From Sinimarinibacterium sp. NLF-5-8 (lineage in GTDB: Bacteria; Pseudomonadota; Gammaproteobacteria; Nevskiales; Nevskiaceae): a DNA stretch of 64,000 nt. Under the pieces are notes generated by a model. The model saw nothing but the letters and a program-made list of their open reading frames with translations, was not told where the DNA came from and did no database searches. The translations under genes were made by a program, and so were the position numbers. Below, piece after piece: positions 18,181 to 31,432 of the stretch (within the stretch, counting starts at the first letter, position 1; each line of letters opens with the position of its first letter). The DNA lies in assembly GCF_010092425.1 (NCBI RefSeq), contig NZ_CP048030.1, positions 806,001 to 870,000 of the forward strand. Direction: 5' to 3'.

Positions 18181-18951
18181 ATGGTGACGCACATGCCGCA
18201 AACCCCAGCTCATATCACGATCAACCCCATTGGATTCGCGCGCGCTCCGGCGTGGTTTGGTGCGGGCTGGCGTCTGTTTGCCCAATCGCCGTTGAACGCC
18301 GTGATCGTTTTTGTGATTTTCATGTTGCTGGCCGTAGCCAGCAGCATGGTGCCGGTGATTGGCGGCCTGGCTTTTGCCTTGGCCAGTCCGGTATTGACGA
18401 TGGGCTGGCTCAAAGGCCTGAGTGATCTCGACCGGGGCAAGGCCCTCCAGATCGAAACGCTGTTTCGCTATTTTCAATCTCCGCAGATGAAACCGCTGCT
18501 GTTATTGGGGCTGTTGTCGATGGGCATTGGCGTCGCCGCCGCGCTGGTCATTGGCGTATTTTTGACCGGCGCCTTGGCCGTGAGCACGAGCACTGATCCG
18601 GCCGGCGCTGTGATGGGCGGTGTATCGATCATCGTGACCATTGTCGGGCTGGCTGTGTTGGCGCTGGTTTTCAGTGCATTGCTGTTTGCCACGCCGCTGG
18701 TCGGTTTCATGCAGCAACCGCTGATGACCACGCTGCGCCTGAGCGCGCGCGCATGCCTGTTGAATTGGGGTGCCATTGCCTTATGGGGGATGCTTGGCAT
18801 GCTGCTGAGCCTGGCCTGCATCCTGACTCTGGGGCTGGGATATCTGGTGGTTTTTCCATGGCTTCTGTCGGGTTTTTATCTGATGTATTGCGAGATGTTC
18901 GAGCCAGCGGTGCCTGACCCGGCCTTGTCCGAGGCTGCACAGTCCGGGTGA
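18181..18951 (+). CDS. BPSS1780-like multi-helix membrane protein
   Basis: A protein of about 256 residues with roughly six hydrophobic segments. The N-terminal pattern ARAPAWFGAGWRLFAQSPL resembles the conserved 'G..W...gw.lf...P' start of the BPSS1780/DUF-type membrane proteins; function unknown. The start is uncertain between 18175 (TTG), 18181 and 18193. It lies 51 bp before the fumarase gene on the same strand. Confidence 0.65.
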   Translation: MVTHMPQTPAHITINPIGFARAPAWFGAGWRLFAQSPLNAVIVFVIFMLLAVASSMVPVIGGLAFALASPVLTMGWLKGLSDLDRGKALQIETLFRYFQSPQMKPLLLLGLLSMGIGVAAALVIGVFLTGALAVSTSTDPAGAVMGGVSIIVTIVGLAVLALVFSALLFATPLVGFMQQPLMTTLRLSARACLLNWGAIALWGMLGMLLSLACILTLGLGYLVVFPWLLSGFYLMYCEMFEPAVPDPALSEAAQSG

Positions 18952-19002
18952 CATCCAGTAGCATTTGCGCCCTCGTTTTTTGCACAAGGAATCGCAGCGT
19001 CC

Positions 19003-20535
19003 ATGGCCACGATCAAACAAGCCGACTTCATTGCGTCAATTGCCGACGCATTTCAGTACATCAGCTACTACCACCCGCTGGACTACATCAGCGCGCTTGG
19101 CGAGGCTTGGGAGCGAGAGGAAAATCCGGCGGCCAAGGATGCGATTGCGCAAATCCTGACTAACTCACGAATGAGTGCCGAAGGCCATCGGCCTATTTGT
19201 CAGGACACTGGCATTGCCACGGTGTTTTTGAAAGTTGGCATGGACGTGCGCTGGGATGCGCAACTGTCGGTGACCGAAATGATCAACGAGGGGGTGCGTC
19301 GCGCGTATACCGATACCCACAACAAATTGCGTGCCTCGGTACTGGCCGACCCCGCGGGCAAACGCATCAACACCAAAGACAACACGCCAGCCGTGATTCA
19401 TTACGAGATCGTCCCCGGTGATCGCGTGGATGTGATCTGTGCAGCCAAAGGCGGCGGCTCCGAGGCCAAGAGCAAGTTTGTCATGCTCAATCCGTCCGAT
19501 TCGGTGGTGGATTGGGTGCTCAAGACCGTGCCATCGATGGGCGCAGGTTGGTGTCCGCCGGGTATTTTGGGCATTGGCATTGGGGGTACGCCGGAGAAAG
19601 CCATGCTGATGGCCAAAGAGTCGTTGATGGATCCGGTCAACATCCATGAACTCAAGGCGCGCGGGGCACAAAACCGTGCCGAAGAACTGCGTCTGGAATT
19701 ATTTGAAAAGGTCAATCAACTGGGGATCGGTGCACAGGGGCTGGGCGGCTTGACCACGGTGGTCGACGTCAAGGTGGTGGATTGCCCTACGCACGCGGCC
19801 AATCTGCCGGTGGCGATGATCCCCAACTGCGCGGCAACCCGTCACGTTCACTTTGAGCTGGACGGTACAGGCCCGGCTGAACTGCCGACGCCAACGCTGG
19901 AAGACTGGCCAAAAGTGACCTGGAAGGCCAACACCCAAACCGCGACGCGGGTGAATCTGGATACGCTGACCAAAGAAGAAATCGCCCGCTGGAAACCGGG
20001 GCAGATCCTTTTGCTCAACGGCAAAATGCTCACGGGTCGCGATGCCGCGCACAAACGCATTGCCGATATGCTTGCCAAGGGTGAAAAGCTGCCGGTGGAC
20101 TTCACCAATCGCGTGATCTATTACGTCGGCCCGGTCGATCCGGTCGGCAGTGAGGTGGTCGGCCCGGCGGGCCCGACGACAGCCACACGCATGGACAAGT
20201 TCACCGAAACCATGCTGGCGCAAACCGGCCTGATTGCCATGATCGGCAAATCCGAACGCGGCCCCACGGCGATCGAATCCATCAAGAAGCACAAAAGCGC
20301 CTATCTGATGGCCGTGGGTGGCGCCGCCTATCTGGTGTCCAAGGCCATTCGCGCCGCCAAAGTCGTCGGTTTCGAGGACTTGGGGATGGAAGCCATCTAC
20401 GAGTTTGAAGTCCAGGATATGCCGGTGACGGTTGCGGTGGATGCCGCCGGCGTCTCGGTGCATGAAGTCGGCCCACGGCATTGGAAAGCACAGATCGCGG
20501 GCAAGCTCGGCAACATTCCGGTCATGATGGAATAA
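19003..20535 (+). CDS. fumA: Fumarate hydratase, class I
   Basis: Iron-sulfur fumarase that hydrates fumarate to malate in the TCA cycle. The 510-residue single-chain protein fuses the alpha part (EGHRPICQDTGIATVF, AAKGGGSEAKSKF, GWCPPGILGIGIGG) with the beta part (LLNGKMLTGRDAAHKRI, YYVGPVDPVGSEVVGPAGPT). Cys residues in ICQDTG, CAATRHVHFE region and elsewhere can bind the 4Fe-4S cluster. dsbB begins 3 bp after its stop codon. Exact assignment among class I isoforms is not possible. Confidence 0.93.
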   Translation: MATIKQADFIASIADAFQYISYYHPLDYISALGEAWEREENPAAKDAIAQILTNSRMSAEGHRPICQDTGIATVFLKVGMDVRWDAQLSVTEMINEGVRRAYTDTHNKLRASVLADPAGKRINTKDNTPAVIHYEIVPGDRVDVICAAKGGGSEAKSKFVMLNPSDSVVDWVLKTVPSMGAGWCPPGILGIGIGGTPEKAMLMAKESLMDPVNIHELKARGAQNRAEELRLELFEKVNQLGIGAQGLGGLTTVVDVKVVDCPTHAANLPVAMIPNCAATRHVHFELDGTGPAELPTPTLEDWPKVTWKANTQTATRVNLDTLTKEEIARWKPGQILLLNGKMLTGRDAAHKRIADMLAKGEKLPVDFTNRVIYYVGPVDPVGSEVVGPAGPTTATRMDKFTETMLAQTGLIAMIGKSERGPTAIESIKKHKSAYLMAVGGAAYLVSKAIRAAKVVGFEDLGMEAIYEFEVQDMPVTVAVDAAGVSVHEVGPRHWKAQIAGKLGNIPVMME

Positions 20536-20538
20536 GCC

Positions 20539-21078
20539 ATGTCATTTCGGTTATTGAGTTTTCTGGGCTTTCTGGCTTGTGCGGCGGGCATGGCGTTTGC
20601 GCTGTACATGGAATTTGCCAAGGGCTATGAACCCTGTCCGATGTGCATTTTTCAGCGCGTGGCGATGATCGGTGCGGGCCTGTTTTTTCTTGCAGCTGCC
20701 GTTCATGGACCGCGCGCGGTGGGGCGCTGGATTTATGCACTGCTGGCTGCGGCAGCCTCTTTGGCGGGTGCCGGGATTGCCGGGCGCCATGTCTGGCTGC
20801 AATCCTTGCCTGAGGATCAGGTTCCTGCCTGCGGGCCGGCATTGAGCTATCTGATGGACATGGCCGTCAGCGGCGGCAACGGCAGCTGGGCCAAAATCAT
20901 GGCCTCGGTACTCGAGGTGGTGCAGATGGTTCTCAAAGGTGATGGCAACTGCGCCAAGATCGACGCCCAATGGCTGGGGGTTTCCTTGCCGGGCTGGACG
21001 CTGATAGCCTTCATCGGCATTGCCTTGTTTGCCCTGGTCATGCCAAAGTTTTCGCGCGCGCATGCCAACACTTTTTGA
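20539..21078 (+). CDS. dsbB: Disulfide bond formation protein DsbB
   Basis: Inner-membrane quinone-dependent oxidase that reoxidises DsbA. The 179-residue protein has four membrane helices, the first periplasmic redox pair CPMC (YEPCPMCIFQRV), and a second pair formed by Cys in VPACGPALSYL and GDGNCAKI. Packed between fumarase (3 bp) and rraA (9 bp). Confidence 0.94.
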   Translation: MSFRLLSFLGFLACAAGMAFALYMEFAKGYEPCPMCIFQRVAMIGAGLFFLAAAVHGPRAVGRWIYALLAAAASLAGAGIAGRHVWLQSLPEDQVPACGPALSYLMDMAVSGGNGSWAKIMASVLEVVQMVLKGDGNCAKIDAQWLGVSLPGWTLIAFIGIALFALVMPKFSRAHANTF

Positions 21079-21087
21079 GTATTTGCA

Positions 21088-21579
21088 ATGAGTAACTATT
21101 ACGCAACCACTGATCTGTCCGACGCTCATCCCGAAGCGCAGGTCGCTGAACCGCTGTTTGGCGATTTTGGCGGAACAGTCGAATTTTACGGCCAGGTCAA
21201 AACGCTCAAGGTTTTTGAAGACAATGCCAGCGTGCGCGCGACCCTGGAAACTGCGGGTGAGGGTCGGGTGCTGGTGGTGGATGGCGGCGGCTCTGATCGC
21301 TGCGCCCTGGTCGGCGGTAATCTGGGCCAGCTTGCCGTGGACAATGGCTGGGTCGGGATTGTCGTCTATGGCTATGTGCGGGATGCCGATGAGCTTGCCG
21401 AGCAGGACGTCGGGATCAAGGCGCTGGGGACGCATCCGCGTAAATCCGAAAAAGGGCTGCACTCGGCGGCTATCGACAAGACGGTGCAGTTTGCGCGGAT
21501 GACAATCAATCCAGGCGACTGGTTGTATGCCGATGCGGATGGCATCGTTGTTTCCAGCACACCGATCCATCGCCAATAA
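21088..21579 (+). CDS. rraA: RraA family protein (RNase E activity regulator)
   Basis: A 163-residue protein with [14 protein letters not shown] at the start and the [24 protein letters not shown] core of RraA, the same fold as HMG/CHA aldolases. The Asp/Arg of [10 protein letters not shown] matches the aldolase metal/substrate site as well, so a catalytic role is possible. Last gene of the fumarase-dsbB-rraA run, followed by a strong terminator. Confidence 0.9.
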   Translation: MSNYYATTDLSDAHPEAQVAEPLFGDFGGTVEFYGQVKTLKVFEDNASVRATLETAGEGRVLVVDGGGSDRCALVGGNLGQLAVDNGWVGIVVYGYVRDADELAEQDVGIKALGTHPRKSEKGLHSAAIDKTVQFARMTINPGDWLYADADGIVVSSTPIHRQ

Positions 21580-21583
21580 GCTG

Positions 21584-21634
21584 AAAATAACGACGATCCG
21601 CAAGCAAAATTGCGCAGATCGTCGTTATTTTTCG
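21584..21634 (+). terminator. Terminator after rraA
   Basis: AAAATAACGACGATC and GATCGTCGTTATTTT form a perfect 15-bp stem, with a secondary small stem in the loop, followed by TTCGGG. Positioned 5 bp after the rraA stop. Because of the A and T tracts it may work in both directions. Confidence 0.85.
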
Positions 21635-21723
21635 GGATTGTGCATGGATTCCCGATGTCACAGGACTGACACATCTCCTAGGCAAAGCGGTATGGATCGA
21701 GCTGATTCGATCTGCCTAGTCCA

Positions 21724-21752
21724 TTGCGATGAGGTCGCAGCTTGGCTATAGT
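21724..21752 (+). promoter_or_regulatory. Sigma-70 promoter for aceB
   Basis: TTGCGA (21724-21729) and TATAGT (21747-21752) are separated by exactly 17 bp. They lie about 125 bp upstream of the malate synthase start, after the rraA terminator. Confidence 0.6.
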
Positions 21753-21874
21753 CCGCGCCCGGATTTATTGCACTGCAAAAAAACATCGCTTTCAGACACA
21801 TTTGCGATGCGGTTTTGAGCGCCAGTCTGCGCCAGAGCCAGCGTGCGCCAACGCTTACTTTGATCAAGAGGTGA

Positions 21875-23464
21875 ATGATGAGCGCAGTTCAAGGCGTCGA
21901 AATTCTCGGCACCATCAAGCCCGACTACGAAAAGATCCTGACTCCCGAGGCGCTTCAATTCGTCGCCACGCTGGTGCGCAAACACGCCCCAACGCGCGAC
22001 AAGTTACTGAACTATCGCATCGAGCGCCAAGCTGCCGTCGATAACGGCACGCTCAAACTGGGCTTTTTGCCGGAAACCGCCGATGTGCGCAATGGCGATT
22101 GGAAAATCGCTGGCATTCCGGCCGATCTGCAAGACCGTCGCGTTGAAATCACCGGCCCGGTCGATCGCAAAATGATCATCAACGCGCTCAACTCCGGCGC
22201 CAAGTGCTTCATGGCCGACTTTGAAGACTCGGCAGCCCCGACCTGGGATCTGATGATGGAAGGGCAGGCGAATCTGTACGATGCCGTGCGCCACACCATC
22301 AGCTTCACCTCTCCAGAAGGCAAGCAATACAAACTCGGCGACAAACTCGCCACACTGATCGTGCGTCCGCGCGGCTGGCACTTGGACGAACGCCACATTC
22401 TGGTAGATGGCAAGCGCGCGCCCGCAGGCATCGTCGACTTTGCACTGTTCTTCTTCCACAACGCCAAAGAACAGATCGCGCGCGGCGCGGGCCCGTATTT
22501 CTATCTGCCAAAGATGCAATCGCACCTGGAAGCGCGCCTGTGGAACGATATTTTCGTTGACGCGCAAAACGCGCTCGGCGTGCCGCAAAAATCCATCAAA
22601 GGCACCGTGTTGATCGAAACGATCTGGGCGGCGTTTGAAATGGATGAAATCCTGTTTGAGCTGCGTGATCACATCGCCGGCCTCAACAGTGGCCGTTGGG
22701 ACTACATCTTCAGCTTCATCAAAACCTTCCGTAACCACGCCGATCGCGTCATTCCCGAGCGCCAAAGTGTGGGCATGGATCGCCACTTCCTCGACAGCTA
22801 CTCCAAGCTGTTATGTCAGACCACGCACCGTCGGGGTGCGCAGGCGATGGGCGGTATGTCGGCGTTCATCCCGGTCAAGGGCGACCCAGAAAAGAACGAT
22901 CAAATCCTGGCCAAAGTGGCGGGCGACAAGCTGCGCGAAGTCAAGAATGGTCACGACGGCGCCTGGGTGGCTCACCCCGGTCTGGTCGGCCCGGTGATGA
23001 AAGTCTTTGATGACAACATGCCCACGCCCAACCAGGTGGACAAGCAATTTGACTACGGCATCCAGGCCGACGATCTGCTGCAACTGCCTGAAGGGCAGGT
23101 CACTGAAGCCGGCTTGCGCAACAACATCTGCGTTGGCATCCAGTACATCGAAGCCTGGATCAGCGGCAACGGCTGCGTGCCTTTGTACAACCTGATGGAA
23201 GACGCCGCGACTGCCGAAATCTCGCGCGTGCAGATCTGGCAGTGGATCAAGTACGGCGTCAAACTCAACGACGGCCGCGCGGTAACCCGCGAACTGGCCA
23301 TGCAAATGATCGACGAAGAACTCGTCGGCATTCGCAAAGAGCTGGGCGACGCACGCTACTACCAAGGTCGGTTTGCTGAAGCGGCCGGTATTTTTGCGCG
23401 AATGTCTACTGCGCCTGAGTGCGGCGACTTCCTGACGCTGCCCGCTTACGACTATCTCGATTGA
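21875..23464 (+). CDS. aceB: Malate synthase A
   Basis: Condenses glyoxylate with acetyl-CoA in the glyoxylate shunt. The 529-residue length is that of isoform A. Recognisable segments are [46 protein letters not shown] (Mg/glyoxylate site) and [15 protein letters not shown]. An ATG pair at 21875/21878 follows GAGGTGA. It is followed 70 bp later by aceA, so the two shunt enzymes are probably cotranscribed. Confidence 0.96.
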   Translation: MMSAVQGVEILGTIKPDYEKILTPEALQFVATLVRKHAPTRDKLLNYRIERQAAVDNGTLKLGFLPETADVRNGDWKIAGIPADLQDRRVEITGPVDRKMIINALNSGAKCFMADFEDSAAPTWDLMMEGQANLYDAVRHTISFTSPEGKQYKLGDKLATLIVRPRGWHLDERHILVDGKRAPAGIVDFALFFFHNAKEQIARGAGPYFYLPKMQSHLEARLWNDIFVDAQNALGVPQKSIKGTVLIETIWAAFEMDEILFELRDHIAGLNSGRWDYIFSFIKTFRNHADRVIPERQSVGMDRHFLDSYSKLLCQTTHRRGAQAMGGMSAFIPVKGDPEKNDQILAKVAGDKLREVKNGHDGAWVAHPGLVGPVMKVFDDNMPTPNQVDKQFDYGIQADDLLQLPEGQVTEAGLRNNICVGIQYIEAWISGNGCVPLYNLMEDAATAEISRVQIWQWIKYGVKLNDGRAVTRELAMQMIDEELVGIRKELGDARYYQGRFAEAAGIFARMSTAPECGDFLTLPAYDYLD

Positions 23465-23534
23465 TCATCCTTTTATTGACCATCCCTCTGTTCAAAACAG
23501 ACAGAGCCATTTCTACCCTGAGGAACCGTTGCAC

Positions 23535-24845
23535 ATGACAACTCGTGACGAACAAATCAAAGCCCTGGAACAAGACTGGGCGAACAACCCGCGTTGGAAG
23601 ACCATCAAGCGTGGCTATTCCGCCGCCGACGTGGTTCGTCTGCGTGGCAGCCTCCAGCCGGAATACACCCTGGCGCGTAACGGCGCCGAGCAGCTGTGGA
23701 AGCTGATCAACGGCGATTCCAAAAAAGGCTATGTCAACGCTTTCGGTGCCATCACCGCCGGTCAGGCGATGCAGCAGGCCAAGGCGGGTTTGGAAGCGGT
23801 TTACCTGTCCGGCTGGCAGGTTGCCGCGGACGGCAACACCAGCGAAACCATGTACCCCGACCAATCGCTGTATGCGTATGACTCGGTGCCGACCATGGTT
23901 CGCCGCATCAACAACGCGTTCAAGCGCGCTGACGAAATCCAATGGTCGCGTGGCGTGAATCCCGGCGACAAAGAATTCATCAACTACTTCCTGCCGATCG
24001 TGGCCGACGCCGAAGCCGGCTTTGGCGGCGTGCTCAATGCGTTTGAGCTGATGAAGAACATGATCAACGCGGGTGCGGCGGGCGTTCACTTTGAAGACCA
24101 GCTCGCAGCGGTCAAAAAGTGCGGCCACATGGGCGGTAAAGTGCTGGTGCCGACCCAGGAAGCCATTGAAAAACTCATCGCCGCGCGCTTTGCTGCCGAC
24201 GTCATGAACGTGCCGACCCTGGTGTTTGCCCGTACCGACTCCGAAGCCGCCAACCTGATCACCTCCGATCACGACGCCAACGACAAACCGTTCCTCACCG
24301 GCGAACGCACCCAGGAAGGCTTCTTCCGCGTTAAAAACGGTCTGGAACAAGCCATCAGCCGTGGTGTTGCCTATGCCCCGTACGCCGACATGGTGTGGTG
24401 CGAAACCGGCGTGCCCGATCTCGGCTTTGCTCGCGAATTTGCCCAGGCCGTGCAAAAAGCCTGCCCGGGTCGCCTGCTGGCCTACAACTGCTCGCCGTCG
24501 TTCAACTGGAAAAAGAACCTTGACGACAAGACCATTGCCAAGTTCCAGGACGAGCTCGGTGCGATGGGTTACAAGTACCAGTTCATCACCCTGGCCGGTA
24601 TCCACATCAACTGGTTCAACACCTTCCAGTTTGCCTACAACTACGCACGCGGCGAAGGCATGAAGCACTACACCGAAATGGTGCAAGAGCCCGAATTCGC
24701 CGCCCGCGAAAAAGGCTACACCTTTGTGTCTCACCAACAAGAAGTGGGCGCCGGCTACTTTGACGATGTCACCACCGTCATCCAGGGCGGCAGCTCCTCG
24801 GTTAAAGCCCTGTCCGGCTCCACCGAAGAAGAGCAGTTCCACTGA
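23535..24845 (+). CDS. aceA: Isocitrate lyase
   Basis: Cleaves isocitrate to glyoxylate and succinate. The 436-residue protein carries the signature [10 protein letters not shown] with the catalytic Cys, and further on [10 protein letters not shown]. The ATG at 23535 follows GAGGAACC; a TTG two codons earlier is less likely. With malate synthase just upstream this gives a full glyoxylate bypass, consistent with growth on acetate, fatty acids or alkanes. It ends convergently with acnA at a strong terminator. Confidence 0.97.
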   Translation: MTTRDEQIKALEQDWANNPRWKTIKRGYSAADVVRLRGSLQPEYTLARNGAEQLWKLINGDSKKGYVNAFGAITAGQAMQQAKAGLEAVYLSGWQVAADGNTSETMYPDQSLYAYDSVPTMVRRINNAFKRADEIQWSRGVNPGDKEFINYFLPIVADAEAGFGGVLNAFELMKNMINAGAAGVHFEDQLAAVKKCGHMGGKVLVPTQEAIEKLIAARFAADVMNVPTLVFARTDSEAANLITSDHDANDKPFLTGERTQEGFFRVKNGLEQAISRGVAYAPYADMVWCETGVPDLGFAREFAQAVQKACPGRLLAYNCSPSFNWKKNLDDKTIAKFQDELGAMGYKYQFITLAGIHINWFNTFQFAYNYARGEGMKHYTEMVQEPEFAAREKGYTFVSHQQEVGAGYFDDVTTVIQGGSSSVKALSGSTEEEQFH

Positions 24846-24930
24846 GTCTGAGGCGTGCGGCCTTGCGTCGCACGTTCCTGGTTTGGCGATCCGAGGTGGT
24901 TTGATCGGATCGCCAGATCAAGGCGAGGTT

Positions 24931-24967
24931 AACAATACGGGGGCAACCATGTTGCCCCCGTATTGTT
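24931..24967. terminator. Bidirectional terminator between aceA and acnA
   Basis: AACAATACGGGGGCAAC and its exact complement form a 17-bp stem with a 3-nt loop. T-runs on both strands make it suited to end aceA on the plus strand and acnA on the minus strand. Confidence 0.92.
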
Positions 24968-24980
24968 TTTTGACAGCTGT

Positions 24981-27656
<2,676 letters not shown>

Positions 27657-27778
27657 AACGGACTCCAAACAAATGCCGCAGGAGGCGGCGAAACCATCAA
27701 AAAGCTGGATTCAGTTTCGACCTTTACGAAGACGAGTGCAAACAGGGGCAGGCGGGCGAGGTGCGTTTGAACAGCCCC

Positions 27779-28537
27779 TTACTCCGGCATCACGGTTGAT
27801 TGGCCGTTGAGTCCGCGGCTCTGATTGCTGAGCAACCACAGCAGTTGTGGCATCACCTGTTCGGGCAAGGCAATGGACTCGGCCCGCTCTCCGGGAAAGC
27901 CGCGCAGCCGCACGCCACTGCGGATCGGGCCGGGATTGAAGCTGTTGAGACGCACAGTCGAATGCTCGTCTTGTTCGGCGGCCCAGATTTGCATCATCTG
28001 CTCGACGGCCGCCTTGGCCACGCCATAAACGCCATCGTAAGCGCGCGCGCCATGGCTGGGACGGTCGGCGGTGAAAACCACACTGGCATCGGTTGCTGCG
28101 CGCATTAACGGCATCAGCTCGCGCGTCAGAGCGTAGGCGGCGGTGAGGTTGGTTTGCAGGTTTTCGATCCAGTCCTTGGGCTCGATCTGGAGCATCGGAG
28201 AAAAGGATTTGAAGTGCACCGCACAGTGCAGCAGCCCTTCCAGCGTGCCAAATTCACGTTCCAGGGTATCGGCCAGATCGACATGATCTTTCCATGCGGC
28301 ACCGGCCAGATTCATCGGATAAATCGCCGGTTGGACGCCCCCTGCGCGTTCGATGGCGTCGTAGGTGTGCTCCAGTTTTTTGACGGTGCGGCCCAGCAGG
28401 ATGACCGTCGCACCGTGCTGCGCACAGGCCATTGCCGCAGCCTTGCCAAGCCCTTCGCCTGCGCCGGTGATGAGAATGCGCCGTCCGGCGAGCAGATCGG
28501 CAGGCGGGGAAAATGATGCAGGCAGGGCGTGGGTCAT
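27779..28537 (-). CDS. yciK: YciK-like short-chain dehydrogenase/reductase
   Basis: A 252-residue SDR with nucleotide motif TGAGEGLGKAAA and the catalytic YxxxK as YGVAK, preceded by SVVFTADRPSHG. Substrate unknown; the gene is conserved next to gph and ubiG in many gammaproteobacteria. The ATG at 28537 (MTHALPASF) is chosen because upstream residues are not conserved-looking. It is last in a four-gene minus-strand operon. Confidence 0.88.
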   Translation of the reverse strand: MTHALPASFSPPADLLAGRRILITGAGEGLGKAAAMACAQHGATVILLGRTVKKLEHTYDAIERAGGVQPAIYPMNLAGAAWKDHVDLADTLEREFGTLEGLLHCAVHFKSFSPMLQIEPKDWIENLQTNLTAAYALTRELMPLMRAATDASVVFTADRPSHGARAYDGVYGVAKAAVEQMMQIWAAEQDEHSTVRLNSFNPGPIRSGVRLRGFPGERAESIALPEQVMPQLLWLLSNQSRGLNGQSTVMPE

Positions 28538-28557
28538 AAGGGGCATCCAGGACAAGA

Positions 28558-29220
28558 TTATCGGCTCTCAAGCCAGTATTGGAGATCACTTGGGGTGTCA
28601 AAAATCAGATCGGCGCCCCAGGTGTGCAACGGCGTGTTGCCAATGTAGCCCCAGGCGGCGGCAACGGTGATCATGCCGGCGGCACGACCCGCAACAATGT
28701 CGCGCACATCATCCCCTACATATAGGCAATCCTGTGGCGCAATGCTGCTCAGGGCGCAGCCGAGCAACAAACTGTCGGGCGCGGGTTTGGGCTGGCCGAC
28801 TTCATCGGCACTGACGACACAGGCCGCGCTTTGATCCAGTGCCAGCGCGCGGATCAGCGGGCGCGTCAGCCACGCCGGTTTGTTGGTGACCACACCCCAG
28901 CGCATGTTGTGCTGCTCGATGTAACGCAGCAGCTCGGCCATGCCCTTGAACAGCGTCGAGTGATCGGCCAGATGTGCGCGGTAATGGCCGAGCAGGGCAT
29001 CGCGGTGCCTGGGAAAATCGACATGCTCGGGAGTGATGCCCAGTGCCTTGCCCAACAGACCGCGCGCGCCACTGGAGGCGACGGGACGATAGTCGATCAG
29101 GGGCAGCGGTGGTAATCCGGCACTTTGACGAATCCGGTTGGCGGCGGCGCCCAGGTCGGGGGCGGTATCGACCAGGGTGCCATCGAGGTCAAAGAAAACG
29201 GCCTTGATGTGACGGTTCAT
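28558..29220 (-). CDS. gph: HAD phosphatase (phosphoglycolate/MurNAc-6-P type)
   Basis: A 220-residue HAD-superfamily phosphatase: motif I FFDLDGTLVDTAPD, motif II VVTNKP, motif III QPKPAPDSLLLG with Lys, and motif IV YVGDDVRDIVAG. It fits Gph or the related MupP of cell-wall recycling; MupP genes in pseudomonads stand in this same place next to ubiG, so the specificity is undecided. Its start overlaps the ubiG stop by 4 bp (ATGA). Confidence 0.88.
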   Translation of the reverse strand: MNRHIKAVFFDLDGTLVDTAPDLGAAANRIRQSAGLPPLPLIDYRPVASSGARGLLGKALGITPEHVDFPRHRDALLGHYRAHLADHSTLFKGMAELLRYIEQHNMRWGVVTNKPAWLTRPLIRALALDQSAACVVSADEVGQPKPAPDSLLLGCALSSIAPQDCLYVGDDVRDIVAGRAAGMITVAAAWGYIGNTPLHTWGADLIFDTPSDLQYWLESR

Positions 29221-29945
29221 GCCGGCTCCGGCTTGCGGCAGTGCAAAAAGTAGTTGACGTCGGTGTCGTCAGCCAGGCGCGCGCTTTTGAGCAGCGGGTT
29301 GTAGCGCAGCCCCTGGATGCCGATCACCTGCAAGCCCGCCGCGCGCGCCCAGCTTTCCAGCTCGCTGGGGCGGATGAACTTTTCGTATTGGTGGGTGCCG
29401 CGCGGCACCAGATTGGTCAGGTACTCGGCCCCCAGAATCATCAGCGCAAAAGACTTGGGGTTGCGATGGATGGTGGAAAAAATCACATCACCGCCCGGCC
29501 GCACCAAGCGCGCGCAGGCGGCGACGATGGAGGCTGGATCAGGCACATGCTCCAGCATTTCCATACACACGGCGGCGTCGTAGTAATTGGGGCGCTGTTC
29601 GGCGATGGCCTCGGCGGTGATCTGTTGATAATCCACCGTCACGCCCTGGCTTTGGGCATGATCGCGCGCCACTTGCAGGGCATCGGCGGCCAAATCAATG
29701 CCAGTGACTTCCACGCCTTCGCGCGCCAGTGCTTCGCTCAAAATGCCGCCGCCGCAGCCCACATCAATGATGGCTTTGTTGCGCAGCCCGACCACGCAGC
29801 GGGCAACGTATTGCACGCGCGGCACGTTGATCACATGCAGCGCGCGCATGGCGCCGTTGGCATCCCACCAACTGGCGGCAAGGCGGTCAAAGTTGGCGAT
29901 TTCGGCGGAGTCAACATTGACGGTGGAGGAGGCGTTTGAAGTCAT
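29217..29945 (-). CDS. ubiG: Ubiquinone biosynthesis O-methyltransferase UbiG
   Basis: SAM-dependent enzyme doing both O-methylations in ubiquinone synthesis. The 242-residue protein has IANFDRLAASWWDANG, the SAM motif IIDVGCGGGILSEALAR, and the family-specific NPKSFALMILGAEYLTNLVP, GTHQYEKFIRPSEL. Start and stop overlap the flanking genes by 4 bp each, so translation is coupled. Confidence 0.96.
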   Translation of the reverse strand: MTSNASSTVNVDSAEIANFDRLAASWWDANGAMRALHVINVPRVQYVARCVVGLRNKAIIDVGCGGGILSEALAREGVEVTGIDLAADALQVARDHAQSQGVTVDYQQITAEAIAEQRPNYYDAAVCMEMLEHVPDPASIVAACARLVRPGGDVIFSTIHRNPKSFALMILGAEYLTNLVPRGTHQYEKFIRPSELESWARAAGLQVIGIQGLRYNPLLKSARLADDTDVNYFLHCRKPEPA

Positions 29946-31255
29946 AACAAAATCCGGCTGCGCCAGTGCGCAACGCGATCACGGATCGCCTGCGCATCCA
30001 GCGTGGTGAGCTGGCCGTCGCGGTACAGCGCGCGTCCGGCAACAAAGGTGTGAGTGACTTGCTCGCGGCTGCTGGCGTAGACCAGCTGCGAGAGTACGTT
30101 GTAAACCGGCTGGGTTTGCAGGCCGCTTAAATCCACGGCAATAAAGTCTGCCGATTTGCCCGCGCGCAAACTGCCGATTTGATCATCCAGCCCCAGCGCG
30201 CGCGCACCGCCCAAGGTGGCTGCGTGCAGCGCTGCCTGGGCGGGCAGGGCGCTGGCATCGCCCGACACGCCTTTGGCCAGCAGTGCGGCGGTGCGCATTT
30301 CGCCAAACAAGTCCAGATCGTTATTGCTGGCGGCGCCATCGGTGCCGAGTGCGATGTTGACGCCGGCTTGCCGGAGCTTGTGCACCGGGCAAAAGCCGCT
30401 GGCGAGCTTGAGGTTGGATTCGGGGCAATGCACCACATGCACGCCGAGCTCGGCGGCCTCGGCAATTTCAGTGTCGGTGAGCTGGGTCATGTGTACCGCC
30501 AGCACATCCGGCCCCAGCACGCCCAGATCGCGCAGGCGCTGCCACGGCCGTTTGCCGGTTTGCTCAATGGCTTGCGCGACTTCACCGGCGGTTTCGTGCA
30601 GGTGGATGTGGATGCCGATGCCGATTTCATCGGCGTATTGGCGAATCTTGCGCAGTGGCGCATCCGAGACGGTGTACGGCGCGTGCGGAGCGAATACGGT
30701 GCGAATCAGCGGATCGTTTTTGACCGCATCGTGCAGTTGCATGCCCTTGTGCAGGTGATCGTCGGCGTCTTGTGCCCAGGCGTTGGGAAAGTCCACCACG
30801 ATCAGCCCCGCCACCAACCGCAAGCCGGTGGCCTGCGCCACGCGCACGCTGACCTCGGGGAAAAAATACATGTCGTTGACGCAGGTGACGCCGCCACGAA
30901 TCATCTCGGCAAAAGCCAGGCGCGCGCCATCTTCGACAAATTCGGCGCTGATGTGCTTGGCCTCGGCTGGCCAGATGTGATGCTGTAACCAGTCCATCAG
31001 CGGCAGATCATCGGCCAGTCCGCGCAGCAGCGTCATCGCCGCGTGGCAGTGAGCATTGACCAAACCGGGCATCAGTGCGTGCTGATCCAGCGTCAGGGTT
31101 TCGCGCGCCTGAAAGCGGGTGCGCGCATCATCCAATGGCAGAAGTTCAACAATTCGACCCTGGTCAATCACCAGCGCGTGGTTTTCCAAAACGACATTGG
31201 CTGGCTCAATCGGCACGATCCAGCGCGCGGCAACGAGTAAATCAACGGAAGTCAT
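29942..31255 (-). CDS. TRZ/ATZ-family amidohydrolase (MTA/SAH deaminase-like)
   Basis: A 437-residue metal-dependent deaminase. Zinc ligands are seen in [24 protein letters not shown] and [19 protein letters not shown]. The closest functional description is 5'-methylthioadenosine or S-adenosylhomocysteine deaminase. The gene is divergent from mtnA (methylthioribose-1-phosphate isomerase), which supports a role in methylthioadenosine salvage. First gene of the minus-strand ubiG operon. Confidence 0.9.
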   Translation of the reverse strand: MTSVDLLVAARWIVPIEPANVVLENHALVIDQGRIVELLPLDDARTRFQARETLTLDQHALMPGLVNAHCHAAMTLLRGLADDLPLMDWLQHHIWPAEAKHISAEFVEDGARLAFAEMIRGGVTCVNDMYFFPEVSVRVAQATGLRLVAGLIVVDFPNAWAQDADDHLHKGMQLHDAVKNDPLIRTVFAPHAPYTVSDAPLRKIRQYADEIGIGIHIHLHETAGEVAQAIEQTGKRPWQRLRDLGVLGPDVLAVHMTQLTDTEIAEAAELGVHVVHCPESNLKLASGFCPVHKLRQAGVNIALGTDGAASNNDLDLFGEMRTAALLAKGVSGDASALPAQAALHAATLGGARALGLDDQIGSLRAGKSADFIAVDLSGLQTQPVYNVLSQLVYASSREQVTHTFVAGRALYRDGQLTTLDAQAIRDRVAHWRSRILL

Positions 31256-31432
31256 AAGGGTTTGAAAACGGGCGCGTTGATTGGCAAAGCCGCCATTCTA
31301 GCGTTGCCCATCGTTGGATTGCGCAACTCTAAGGTGAGCCGATGGCGGGACAATGGCGGGCAGGGCGCGCGCGCAGGTATCCTGTTGCGCTGTTTTTGCG
31401 CCTGCGCGCGAGTCATTTCTGATAAGGCCATC

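Noticed and set aside
23406-24842. 478-codon minus-strand frame opposite aceA
   Set aside because: Antisense shadow of isocitrate lyase; no start signal and no recognisable domain.
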